64,000 nt of DNA, taken from contig NZ_CP136693.1 of NCBI RefSeq assembly GCF_032922745.1, forward strand, positions 2,976,001-3,040,000, given 5' to 3'. Below are positions 52,041 to 60,530 of this stretch, one piece after another; the stretch's first letter is position 1, and each line of letters begins with the position of its first letter. A model generated the notes under the pieces. The model saw nothing but the letters and a program-made list of their open reading frames with translations. It was not told the DNA's origin and made no database searches. This stretch comes from Marinobacter salarius. GTDB taxonomy: Bacteria; Pseudomonadota; Gammaproteobacteria; Pseudomonadales; Oleiphilaceae. The position numbers were made by a program, and so were the translations under genes.

Positions 52041-53288
52041 TCATTGCCCGTATTTCGCTGAACTTTCCTTGACCACGTTCCACACCACATCGGTATACTC
52101 GGCGTTCCAGTCGGTCAACGGAACCCAGGTTTCGCCATCCCACTGTTCAATGCGCGTCTTAGCACCGCCGCCGTGGTCCTGGGGTGTCACGGTTACCGGA
52201 GCCATCAGGCCATTGGCATCGAAGTTTTCGATCGACTCATAGCCCGCCTTCATGGCCTCCGGCGTCAGCGGCCATCCGTTCTCCTTGATCGCCAGACGCG
52301 CCGCCTCATGCGCCGTTGCCTGGATCGCAAGGCCCATGTTGTAATAAACGTCGCGAACATTAGCTTCGGGGCCACTTCCCTTGCCCTTGGCATAGTAGGT
52401 CTCCAGCATCGTCTGGACGATCGGGGTATCCTGCCCGCCAACAACATTGGTCGCGCGCAGGATGCCCTTGGCCTCTTCCTCGCCGATATTGCGGATATCG
52501 ACCTCGTTCATCCAGTGAACAGACAGGTAGCGGTCAATCGGGAAGCGGTTGCGGCGCATTTCCCTAGACGCAACCACATGCCCGCCCGCCAGAAGCCAGC
52601 TGATCACATAGTCCGGCTTGTCGCGGCGAATCCTGCTCCAGGCACCGGATTGGTCTGTTCCCGGCAGCGGTACCGGATAGAGCTCCAGTTCAAAGCCCTC
52701 TTTCTCTGAAAGGGTTTTCAGAATCTCGATCGGCTCCTGACCGAACGGATAATCCAGATAGATGAAGCCAATCTTGGCATTTTCCAGATCGCCGCCCAAT
52801 TGCTCCTTGATGAAGGCAACGTCGTTGGCCGCCTGCTGCCAGTAGGTTGGACCGACCGGGAAAACCCATTCGAACACCTCACCATCCACCGCGTCACCGC
52901 GGCCGACAAAGGATTGCATCAGGATATTGCCGTCTTTCATGGCACGCGGTAAAGCCGCGTTCGTGACCGGCGTGGACATGAAGTTGAAAATAAAAACACC
53001 ATCTCGCTTGAGCTGCTCATAGCATTCCACGCCACGCTGGGGTTCGTTGCCGTGGTCGCGCACGATGATTTCAACGGGATGGCCCTCGATGCCGCCGTTG
53101 TCGTTGGCGTACATCGCGAGATCCCGAGCCGCCTGGGCCAGCTGTGGCGTGATGAAGGAATAGGACTTGCTGAGGTCGAAGCAGAGGCCGAATTGGATCG
53201 GCTCCTCGGCTTGGGCGAATGTAGCTGCCGCGCCTGATGCGAGCACCATGGCGAGGGCCACTGCTTTGAGTTGCTTTTTGTATTTCAT
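52041..53288 (-). CDS. Liv-type ABC transporter substrate-binding protein, copy B
   Basis: A 415-residue near-duplicate of copy A. Differences cluster near residues 47-57 (TPQLAQ versus SPQVAQ), about 103-135 (FIFNFMSTP, LMQSFVGRG versus FHFYFLSTP, LAQAFTGRG), about 290-300 and the last 30 residues. The middle 120 residues are identical. In this fold such variable loops lie near the ligand cleft, so the copies may have different ligand preference. The signal peptide is intact. Confidence 0.92.
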   Translation of the reverse strand: MKYKKQLKAVALAMVLASGAAATFAQAEEPIQFGLCFDLSKSYSFITPQLAQAARDLAMYANDNGGIEGHPVEIIVRDHGNEPQRGVECYEQLKRDGVFIFNFMSTPVTNAALPRAMKDGNILMQSFVGRGDAVDGEVFEWVFPVGPTYWQQAANDVAFIKEQLGGDLENAKIGFIYLDYPFGQEPIEILKTLSEKEGFELELYPVPLPGTDQSGAWSRIRRDKPDYVISWLLAGGHVVASREMRRNRFPIDRYLSVHWMNEVDIRNIGEEEAKGILRATNVVGGQDTPIVQTMLETYYAKGKGSGPEANVRDVYYNMGLAIQATAHEAARLAIKENGWPLTPEAMKAGYESIENFDANGLMAPVTVTPQDHGGGAKTRIEQWDGETWVPLTDWNAEYTDVVWNVVKESSAKYGQ

Positions 53289-53311
53289 TTTTCTCTCCTT
53301 TTCGATTCAGT

Positions 53312-53344
53312 GCAGAGCGTTCTTTTCTTGTTCGGACGCTCTGC
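53312..53344 (-). terminator. Intercistronic hairpin before binding-protein copy B
   Basis: GCAGAGCGT (53312-53320) and ACGCTCTGC (53336-53344) with a 15-base loop. It is the same element as at 51974-52006, placed between the decayed third copy and copy B. Confidence 0.55.
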
Positions 53345-53378
53345 CCTGCGTCCCACCTTGCCTTCTGCTACCTGACTG

Positions 53379-53955
53379 TCATTGCCCGTATTTCGCGGAA
53401 CTTTTCTTGACCGGGCCCCGCCCGATCGCGTCCCGGCAGCGGCACGGGGTAGAGCAGGAGCTCAAGCCCCCTTTCTCGGACGGTGTCTGGAGAATCTTGA
53501 TCGGCTCCCTACCCCCAATAGGTTGGGCCGCCCAGATAGACCCATTCGAAAACAGTGCCGTCCACGGCATCGCCACGCCCTACCAGAGACTGCATGAGAA
53601 TGCGTTCGTCTTCCATCACGCGCGGCAGGATCGCCAGAGATACCGGCGTCGAGCGCGTATCGAAGCCAAAGTCGCCCTCGCGGCTGAGCCTAGAATAGCA
53701 CTCGATACCACGCTGCGGTTCGTTGCCGTGGTCACGGACAATAACCTCGACCAGTTCTCCACCAATCCCGCCCTTCATGTTGACAAGCTTCGCCAGATCC
53801 ATGGCCACCTGCGAAATCTGCGGCAAGGCAAAAGTATAGGCCTTGCTGAGATCGTAGCAGACGCCAACTTTGAATGGCTTCGCCAAAGCCTGAGGGCCGA
53901 ACATCACGCTGCCTCCGATCAAAAAAGCGGCTAACACCCTAGTAAGTCGTTGCAT
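53379..53955 (-). pseudogene. Decayed third binding-protein gene
   Basis: The first 148 codons encode an intact signal peptide (MQRLTRVLAAFLIGGSVMF) and an N-terminal lobe related to but clearly different from copies A and B (VCYDLSKAYTFALPQISQVA). The gene breaks at GGPTYWG with a stop. The matching sequence resumes in another frame as REPIKILQTPSEKGG, skips most of the second lobe and ends KKSSAKYGQ like copy B. Two internal deletions and a frame change have therefore destroyed it. It is probably the ancestral gene of this locus, since it lies nearest the transporter genes. Confidence 0.85.
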
Positions 53956-53986
53956 CTTATTCTCCCAGAGGATTTTCGTGAAAACT

Positions 53987-54805
53987 TCAGCTCAGCCAAC
54001 GCTTACGCCGGCTGTAATGCTTGACATTGTGGAAATCGGTGCCTTCCCCGCCGCCAAGATAGAATTCCTGAATGTCGGAATTGGATTTGAGTTCTTCGGC
54101 CGTACCATGCATGACGACCCGGCCGTTTTCGATCAGATAGCCTTCCGAAACGATCTCCAGAGCGGCCAGGGCGTTCTGCTCCACAAGCAGGACCGACACG
54201 CCCTCCTCTTGGTTAATCTTTTGAAGGATGTCAAAGATCTCGCTCACCAGGAATGGCGCAAGTCCGAGACTCGGCTCATCAAGCATTAGAAGGCTAGGCT
54301 GGGTCACAAGCGCGCGGCCAATGGCAAGCATCTGCTGCTCACCGCCTGACAGATAGCCCGACTGCGAATTTCGGCGCTCGGCAAGCCGGGGGAAATAGTT
54401 GTATATCTTCTCTTTTTCCACATTTAGCACTGAACGGGACATCCCCAACGGCGCCGCTGCGGTAAGGTTCTCGTCCGGTGTCAAATGTTCAAAAACATGC
54501 CGCCCTTCGACGACGTGACAGATGCCCATTCCGACGCGCTTTTGTGCGAGAACTTCGGTAATATCCGTCCCATTAAACTTTATTTCCCCTCGACTGATAC
54601 GTCCGCGTTCAGCTTTCAAAAGACCACTGATCGCTTTCAAGGTTGTGCTTTTTCCCGCTCCGTTCGAGCCCAGAAGCGCAATCATCTTGCCCTTTGGCAC
54701 CTGAACCGAAACGCCTTTGATCGCCAGCATAACGTTATCGTACAGCACCTCGACACTGTTCATCGACAAGATGGACTGAGCTTCAACTTTTTCTTGCATC
54801 GGCAT
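53987..54805 (-). CDS. livF: Liv-type ABC transporter ATP-binding protein (LivF-like)
   Basis: A 272-residue ABC ATPase. It shows Walker A GSNGAGKSTTLKAISG, signature YLSGGEQQMLAIGRAL, Walker B LLMLDEPSLGLAP and the H-loop region LLVEQNALAAL. The LivF type is indicated by VEGRHVFEHLTPDENL. The C-terminus is longer than usual (GGGEGTDFHNVKHYSRRKRW). It pairs with the LivG-like ATPase encoded at 58689-59495 and the two permeases. It lies 6 bases downstream of the LivM-like gene. Confidence 0.95.
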   Translation of the reverse strand: MPMQEKVEAQSILSMNSVEVLYDNVMLAIKGVSVQVPKGKMIALLGSNGAGKSTTLKAISGLLKAERGRISRGEIKFNGTDITEVLAQKRVGMGICHVVEGRHVFEHLTPDENLTAAAPLGMSRSVLNVEKEKIYNYFPRLAERRNSQSGYLSGGEQQMLAIGRALVTQPSLLMLDEPSLGLAPFLVSEIFDILQKINQEEGVSVLLVEQNALAALEIVSEGYLIENGRVVMHGTAEELKSNSDIQEFYLGGGEGTDFHNVKHYSRRKRWLS

Positions 54806-54811
54806 TTTTAT

Positions 54812-55885
54812 TTACTTCCTTAGCTGATCGAAGGGCCAGACCATCAGATAATCCCTGACGTTGCCGTAGAGCTTTCCCAACCCCAACGGTTCGATCAGGA
54901 GAATTATGACGATCAGCGCACCGTAAATGGCATTCGGGATATGGGCGAGCGTTTCATCAGTGACCTGCATGCCTAACCCCCCGCTTGCCGCAACGACAAG
55001 ACCGTTCACCAGGCCCGGTGCAAGCAGAATCAGGGCAACCCCGAAGTAAGAACCGATAATGCTCGACAGTCCGCCGACAATCACCATCGCAAGCACCTGG
55101 ATCGACACGCCCACCGAAAACTGTTCCGGCGTGGCCAAGAAGAAGAATGTCGCAACCAGCAAGGCTCCACTGACCCCCGCAATAAACGACGATGTCGCGA
55201 AGGCCAGGATCTTGTAGTAGAAACTGTTCACACCCAGAATCGCGGCGGCAAAGTCTTTCTCCCGCACGGCGACCAGCGCACGCCCCAACCCGGTGCGTTT
55301 GAGGTTCAACATTAAGATCGTCACCAACACGCACCATCCGAAGCCGACATAGTAATAGCCAACATCAGAGGTTATCTCCTGCCCAAGGAGCGCGAACGTT
55401 GGAGACTGGAGCGACGCGTGTGAACCCCCCGAAATAGTTGGTGAATGGTTCAGCACCCAGTCCATTACGAACTGCATCGCGAGGGTAGTGAGCGCGAGAT
55501 AGAGACCTTTCACCCGCAATGCGGCGAAAGCGAACAGGCTACCAATAACCGATGATGCCAGCCCACCAATGAGAAGGGCGAATTCCCAAGGTACCCCGAA
55601 GCGCACGGCGTGGACCGCTGAATACGCTCCGACGGCCATGACAGCCGCGTAGCCCAAATGAAGCTGGCCGGCCCACCCCGTCACCAGGTTCAGGCCCAGA
55701 GCGGCCGCCGTCCAGAGCAGCCAGGGCAGCATGTAACTGTTCAGGTAAAGCGACGGTATGATGAACGGTGCCGCCAATCCAAACAGAAGAAAGAATACAG
55801 CCAGGTTCCGATCTGCTGGAACCTTGAAGATACGGCTATCTGAAGCGAAACTGTCGTAGTGAACGCCGGAAAGTCGATAAAACAT
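54812..55885 (-). CDS. livM: Liv-type ABC transporter permease (LivM-like)
   Basis: A 357-residue membrane permease with about ten hydrophobic segments. The LivM signature GWAGQLHLGYAAVMAVGAYS is near residue 70, and the EAA-like cytoplasmic loop is TGLGRALVAVREKDFAAAILGVN. It forms the channel with the LivH-like permease. Start at 55885, 3 bases after the LivH stop. Substrate specificity is set by the binding proteins, so import of non-amino acids is possible. Confidence 0.94.
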   Translation of the reverse strand: MFYRLSGVHYDSFASDSRIFKVPADRNLAVFFLLFGLAAPFIIPSLYLNSYMLPWLLWTAAALGLNLVTGWAGQLHLGYAAVMAVGAYSAVHAVRFGVPWEFALLIGGLASSVIGSLFAFAALRVKGLYLALTTLAMQFVMDWVLNHSPTISGGSHASLQSPTFALLGQEITSDVGYYYVGFGWCVLVTILMLNLKRTGLGRALVAVREKDFAAAILGVNSFYYKILAFATSSFIAGVSGALLVATFFFLATPEQFSVGVSIQVLAMVIVGGLSSIIGSYFGVALILLAPGLVNGLVVAASGGLGMQVTDETLAHIPNAIYGALIVIILLIEPLGLGKLYGNVRDYLMVWPFDQLRK

Positions 55886-55888
55886 CCC

Positions 55889-56776
55889 TTACACCCTCTC
55901 GATATCGTGGCGGCCGAACAGTCCGTGCGGACGGATCATGACCGTAAGAATTAGGACAGCGGCAACGATGAGTTCACGGCTCCCGCCCCCGACAAACTGA
56001 TCGAGAAATTCCGCGCCGACGTTTTCAATGATGCCGATAATTACACCCGCAATCACCGCACCCAGAATACTGTCCAGGCCACCAAGAACAGCGACTGTCA
56101 GACCTTTGAGAAGCAATATCGACAACGACTGATCGACCCCCTGAATTTCGCCCCAGATCACACCTGCCCCAACAGCCACAAGTGATGCAAGCGCCCAGGA
56201 CAGTCCGACTCCACGCTCAACCGAAATCCCGACCGACCACGAAGCCATGTAATCATCCGCTATCGCCCGTAATTTGATCCCGGTCCGGGTCCTAAAGAAC
56301 AGCATAAAGGCGGCGAATAGAGAGAGCGCAACTCCGGCGCCGAGGAGATGGATGCGACTGATGAAGATGTCGCCCATTAACAGTGGTTCATAGCTAATAC
56401 CCAGGTTCATCGAACTTGACGTCCCACCCCAAATGGCAAGCGTTGTGCCGATGAGGAAAATGTCGATGCCAAGTGTCATCATCAGGATCATGACAACAGG
56501 GCGGCCCGCCAGGCGCCTGAGGGCAACGCGCTCAATACCGAAGCCCATGCCGAACATGATGACTGCAGCGAGCGGGATGGCCAGCCACAGCGGCATTCCC
56601 GCATCTCTCGACAGCGCAAGAACCACATATGCCCCAAGCATCGTCAGACCGCCCTGCGCCAGATTGGGCACCGAGGATGCCTTATAAATCAGCACAAGAC
56701 CAATTGCGACAAGCGAATACAGAAGCCCCGTAAGGGCACCGTTAATCGCCAGCTCAGTTAAAAAAATCCAGTCCAT
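55889..56776 (-). CDS. livH: Liv-type ABC transporter permease (LivH-like)
   Basis: A 295-residue membrane protein with about eight hydrophobic segments. The LivH style is clear from NGALTGLLYSLVAIGLVLIY at the N-terminus, VPNLAQGGLTMLGAYV and GLTVAVLGGLDSILGAVIAG near the C-terminus. It starts directly after the stop of the AMP-dependent ligase (no gap), so the permease and the ligase are translated from one message. Confidence 0.94.
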   Translation of the reverse strand: MDWIFLTELAINGALTGLLYSLVAIGLVLIYKASSVPNLAQGGLTMLGAYVVLALSRDAGMPLWLAIPLAAVIMFGMGFGIERVALRRLAGRPVVMILMMTLGIDIFLIGTTLAIWGGTSSSMNLGISYEPLLMGDIFISRIHLLGAGVALSLFAAFMLFFRTRTGIKLRAIADDYMASWSVGISVERGVGLSWALASLVAVGAGVIWGEIQGVDQSLSILLLKGLTVAVLGGLDSILGAVIAGVIIGIIENVGAEFLDQFVGGGSRELIVAAVLILTVMIRPHGLFGRHDIERV

Positions 56777-58696
56777 TTAAACCTCCCGTACAGGAAGGGT
56801 TCTGTCGACCCCCCCGGTTTCGCCAGTTTCGTAAGTCACCTGCGCACTGAAATGGATCTCTTTTGAGCCATCATAGAGTGCAGCGATCACATCAGCGTAG
56901 CGTTCCTGCACAACCTTGCGACGCAGTTTCCTTGTCCGGGTAATTTCTCCGTCGTCCGGATCGAACTCCTTCGGCAGGCTGACGAAACGTTTCAGGTGCA
57001 GCGGCTCGGGGATAACCTTGTTTACTCGCTCGAAAGCCTCGTGCAGAAGCATGGCCACTTCGTCCCGCTGAGACAAATCGGAATACGACACGTAAGGCAC
57101 TCCGTTCACCTCGGCCCAGTGTCCCACCGATTCGAAATCCATACAGACCATTGCCGTCAGTTCGTCCATACCGGCACCGACCACTGCGGCATCCTTTATA
57201 TACGGGCTGAATTTCAGCCGGTTCTCGATATAGTTGGGCACATAGCGTTCACCGCTTGACGTGTGCATGACCTCGGAGACACGCCCCAGCACGACAAGGT
57301 GGCCGTTCTCCTCCAGATAGCCAGCGTCGCCGGTATGCAGCCACCCTCCCTCCAGGGCAGCGGCACTCGCATCGGGTTTGTCGAAATACCCCTCGAACAC
57401 GCTATCCGAGCGCACCAGGATTTCTCCATCCTCCCCGATTTTCACCTCAACGCCCGGCACGGGCTTGCCAACAGTATGCAGGCGTACTTCACTTGGTGAC
57501 TGAATTGCGTTAATTGCGCTGTTCTCGGTCTGACCGTAAAACTGGCGCAGCTTGATCCCCAGGGCGCGATAAAAGACAAAAGTGTCTTCGCCGATCGCCT
57601 CGCCGCCAGTGAACGCATTCTTCAAGCGGCTCATGCCGAACTGGTCCTTGATCGGACCGAAGATGATCGCCTCGCCCAACAGTCGGCCTAACGGCTCCAA
57701 TGCGCCGCCACTCTTGCCGTTCAGTTTGCGTGTTTCGGCGGCAATGGCCCGATCCATGAAAAAGTGGTACAACCACTTCTTCAACGGCGTTGAATCCTCC
57801 ATTCCAACCTGGATTGTTGTCAGCATCTGGTCCCAGCTTCGGGGTGCCGCCAGGTAGAAAGTCGGCGCAATTTCGCGCATGTCCCGAACGACCGTTTCCT
57901 GCCGCTCCGGCACACTAACGGTGAAGCGCAGAAGCAGCGCGGCCGCGACGGTGATGGCGTAATCGCCCACCCACGCTATCGGCAGATAAGCAAGAATTTC
58001 CTCGTTCTCGTCGAAGGCCCCGGCGGCATGACCATTGCGCGCCGCGGCCAGAACGTTCTTCTGGCTCAAAACGATGCCCTTTGGCTTGCCGGTTGTCCCC
58101 GACGAATGTAGAAAAATCGCCGGATCTTCGGGCTTGGTCCGATGCGTGAGTTCTTCGCGCCGATGTGGATCGTCGTTGAGGTCGTGCCGACCAACTTCGA
58201 TCAGATGATCCCAGGACATGAGGCCATCGACCTCATAGAATCCAAGACCGCGCACTTCATCATAAATGATGTGGGCGATGCCTCCAGCGCCTGCTTCCTT
58301 CAGCTCAAGGATCTTGTCCACCTGCTCCTGATCTTCCGCAATAGCCGCGACGATCTCGACTTCGCCAAGAAAATGCTGAAGTTCGTCGATCGTCGCTCCC
58401 GGATAGGCAGGCATGGCAAAGCCCCCGAGCAGCGCGACCGCAAGCATACCGCAGTAAAGCCGGGCGCGGTTGTCACCCAGGATCAGCACGGCCTTGCCCG
58501 GCGCGACACCAAGTTTTTCAAGACCGGCCGCGCACTCAAGAACCTCTTCGGCATACTCAGCCCAAGTGGTTTCCTCCCAGATGCCGCGTTCCTTTTCGCG
58601 AAGCGCGATATCTCCTCCGTAGTTTGAAGCGTTCCAGGCCAGCAAAGCGCCGAGTGTGTTGCCTTCCGAAGACTGTATTTTTGCTCCCTCAACCAT
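56777..58696 (-). CDS. Long-chain-type AMP-forming acyl-CoA ligase inside the transporter operon
   Basis: A 639-residue adenylate-forming ligase. It has P-loop AIFLHSSGTTGKPKGIVLS (about residue 190), FYGQTENSA (adenine-binding), HTGDAGYLEENGHLVVLGRV and a C-terminal TRTRKLRRKVV stretch. The size and style are those of fatty-acid or bulky-acid ligases (long-chain acyl-CoA synthetase group). Its position between the livH- and livG-like genes suggests it traps the imported acid as a CoA thioester. Start overlaps the LivG-like stop by 8 bases. Confidence 0.92.
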   Translation of the reverse strand: MVEGAKIQSSEGNTLGALLAWNASNYGGDIALREKERGIWEETTWAEYAEEVLECAAGLEKLGVAPGKAVLILGDNRARLYCGMLAVALLGGFAMPAYPGATIDELQHFLGEVEIVAAIAEDQEQVDKILELKEAGAGGIAHIIYDEVRGLGFYEVDGLMSWDHLIEVGRHDLNDDPHRREELTHRTKPEDPAIFLHSSGTTGKPKGIVLSQKNVLAAARNGHAAGAFDENEEILAYLPIAWVGDYAITVAAALLLRFTVSVPERQETVVRDMREIAPTFYLAAPRSWDQMLTTIQVGMEDSTPLKKWLYHFFMDRAIAAETRKLNGKSGGALEPLGRLLGEAIIFGPIKDQFGMSRLKNAFTGGEAIGEDTFVFYRALGIKLRQFYGQTENSAINAIQSPSEVRLHTVGKPVPGVEVKIGEDGEILVRSDSVFEGYFDKPDASAAALEGGWLHTGDAGYLEENGHLVVLGRVSEVMHTSSGERYVPNYIENRLKFSPYIKDAAVVGAGMDELTAMVCMDFESVGHWAEVNGVPYVSYSDLSQRDEVAMLLHEAFERVNKVIPEPLHLKRFVSLPKEFDPDDGEITRTRKLRRKVVQERYADVIAALYDGSKEIHFSAQVTYETGETGGVDRTLPVREV

Positions 58697-59495
58697 GAGC
58701 CCCTCCGATATATGTCTCGATGACCCGGGGGTCGTTTACAACGTCCCTCGGAAGGCCGCTAGCAATCATCTCACCGTAGTTCAGCGCAAGCATCCGGTCG
58801 CAAATGCCGATAATGACATCCATATGGTGCTCGATCAGCAAGACGCTGACGCCCCGTTCGGCCCGCGCGTCCAGAATGAAGCGCGCCATATACCCCTTTT
58901 CTTCCTGGTTCATGCCGGCCATCGGCTCGTCGAGAATCAGCATTTTCGGCTCCGCTACCAGAGCCCTCGCAAGCTCGACCCGCTTTTTTAGCCCTATTGG
59001 AAGCCCATCGACCAACTCGTGCCGGATGCTCTCAAGTTGCAGAAACTCGATCACCTCCTCGACGATCTCGCGATTCTCGATTTCTTCATGCTGCGCGGCC
59101 CACCAATAAAGCGCCGTACGCAAAACGCCTGGTTTCATGTAGATGTGCCGACCGAGCAGGATGTTGTCGAGAACACTCATCCCATTGAACAGAGCGAGGT
59201 TCTGGAACGTTCGGGCAATGCCAAGTTTTGCAACTTTGTGGGGTGCTGTGCCCGCGATATCTTTTCCGGCCAGCCGGACAGTTCCCTCGTTTGGCGGGTA
59301 AAACCCGGTGATCGCGTTCGTAAGTGTTGTCTTCCCACTTCCATTTGGACCAACGAGGCCAAAAATTTCACCCGGGCGAATAACGAAATCCACGCCTGTG
59401 ACGGCGACAATGCCGCCGAACCGACGCTCGATCCCGCTGCACTCTAATAGCGCCCCGTCTCCGACATGGGTTGTGGTTTGATTATTTTTAGTCAT
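58689..59495 (-). CDS. livG: Liv-type ABC transporter ATP-binding protein (LivG-like)
   Basis: A 268-residue ABC ATPase. It has Walker A GPNGSGKTTLTNAITG, LivG-typical LGIARTFQNLALFNGMSVLDN, Walker B MLILDEPMAGMNQEE and H-loop LLIEHHMDVI. The usual LSGGQ motif is replaced by PIGLKKRVELARAL, as often in LivG-type ATPases of acid-uptake clusters. It is the first transporter gene after the SDR and is coupled to the ligase by an 8-base overlap. Confidence 0.93.
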   Translation of the reverse strand: MTKNNQTTTHVGDGALLECSGIERRFGGIVAVTGVDFVIRPGEIFGLVGPNGSGKTTLTNAITGFYPPNEGTVRLAGKDIAGTAPHKVAKLGIARTFQNLALFNGMSVLDNILLGRHIYMKPGVLRTALYWWAAQHEEIENREIVEEVIEFLQLESIRHELVDGLPIGLKKRVELARALVAEPKMLILDEPMAGMNQEEKGYMARFILDARAERGVSVLLIEHHMDVIIGICDRMLALNYGEMIASGLPRDVVNDPRVIETYIGGAHG

Positions 59496-59576
59496 CTAAT
59501 CTCCAGTGCCGATTGTTGTTTTATTTGTCGTCATCTAGATATCACAATCAGTTTCGGCGCACATGTCACGCACTCG

Positions 59577-60431
59577 TCATGCAATCCGAAAGTAGTCCGG
59601 CCGACCTGTTGGCCAGGGATCCCCCCACATCTGCTGCCCACCGTCGATGTTAAGCACTTCACCAGTTATGAATTTTCCTGAATTGGCGGCCATATAGGCA
59701 ACCGCTTCGGCGACATCCCATTCATCCCCTGCGTGCCGCATCGGATTAGAATCCTGAAAGGTTGCCGCGCCATCCTCAGGGTAGCGACTAAACCCGGAGC
59801 TCTCACAACAGCCTGGCGCCACGCAATTCACACGAATGTCATGGGGCGCCCACTCCACCGCGACCGATTTGGACAGAAAAATCACCCCTGCCCGAGCCGC
59901 GCACGTATGTGCGATGCCGGGCATGCCGCGCCAGATGTCGGCCACGATGTTAACGATCGAACCTGGTTGCTTGTGCTCAACCCAGTGGCGCGCAGTGGAT
60001 TGCATAACCCACCAGGTACCGTTGAGGTTAGTATCTATGACCGCGCTCCAGCCCTTCGGGGAAAAGTCCAGCGCGGCCTGTGGAAACTGCCCCCCCGCGT
60101 TGTTCACCAGAACGTCAATCGAACCGAATTCTTGATTTACCTCACCGACAAACTCCGTGACCTGTTCGGGATCCCGGATGGTCATCGTCCTGGCAAAGAC
60201 TTTGGCGCCCAAGCTTTCGAGAAATTCCTTGGCCGAAGCCAGCTTTTCCTCGTCGCGTCCATTGATCGCAAGGCTGGCACCCAACCTGGCGAAGAGGGCC
60301 GCAATCGCCAGCCCCAAACCACCGCCTGCGCCGCTTACAACAACGGTTTTGCCCGCAAATAAATCACCGGAATACACGGTCGAACGTGTAGCCAAACTCT
60401 CTCGTGAAGACCCGAACTGCGACTTACTCAT
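59577..60431 (-). CDS. Short-chain dehydrogenase/reductase
   Basis: A 284-residue classical SDR starting at ATG 60431, preceded by GGGAGGA; the longer frame to 60449 is rejected. The NAD(P) motif is VVSGAGGGLGLAIA (about residues 27-40). NNAG is present, and the Ser-Tyr-Lys region appears altered: the catalytic Tyr position reads HTCAARAGVIFLSKSVAVEW, so Tyr may be replaced. 2,4-Dienoyl-CoA reductases and similar SDRs lack this Tyr. That reading would fit acyl-CoA chemistry here. It heads the second operon, behind a promoter with an operator. Confidence 0.88.
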   Translation of the reverse strand: MSKSQFGSSRESLATRSTVYSGDLFAGKTVVVSGAGGGLGLAIAALFARLGASLAINGRDEEKLASAKEFLESLGAKVFARTMTIRDPEQVTEFVGEVNQEFGSIDVLVNNAGGQFPQAALDFSPKGWSAVIDTNLNGTWWVMQSTARHWVEHKQPGSIVNIVADIWRGMPGIAHTCAARAGVIFLSKSVAVEWAPHDIRVNCVAPGCCESSGFSRYPEDGAATFQDSNPMRHAGDEWDVAEAVAYMAANSGKFITGEVLNIDGGQQMWGDPWPTGRPDYFRIA

Positions 60432-60466
60432 GCTTCCTCCCTTGCCCATTCAGGGTAGCTCTTTTA

Positions 60467-60494
60467 ATCTAACACGCGTTAGAAAATTGTCAAG
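60467..60494 (-). promoter_or_regulatory. Operator-promoter 2 (TCTAAC-GTTAGA)
   Basis: On the minus strand, -35 TTGACA (60489-60494) and -10 TAGATT (60467-60472) are 16 bases apart. The palindrome TCTAAC-ACGC-GTTAGA (60469-60484) fills the spacer. It precedes the SDR gene of the transporter operon by 38 bases and is the same motif as at 47742 and 62917. Confidence 0.8.
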
Positions 60495-60530
60495 ACGACA
60501 ATCCTCCCTGCTCCCGCCAATTACTTCTGG

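Larger units (their letters stand above)
50700..53411. repeat. Tandem duplication of the binding-protein gene, period 1338 bases
   Basis: Copies A and B have the same start sequence, the same upstream leader with hairpin, and long identical stretches (for example 51200-51500 against 52530-52830). The leader before copy B also contains the end of the decayed third copy. Start codons are 1338 bases apart. This is a recent tandem duplication from an older array. Confidence 0.9.
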
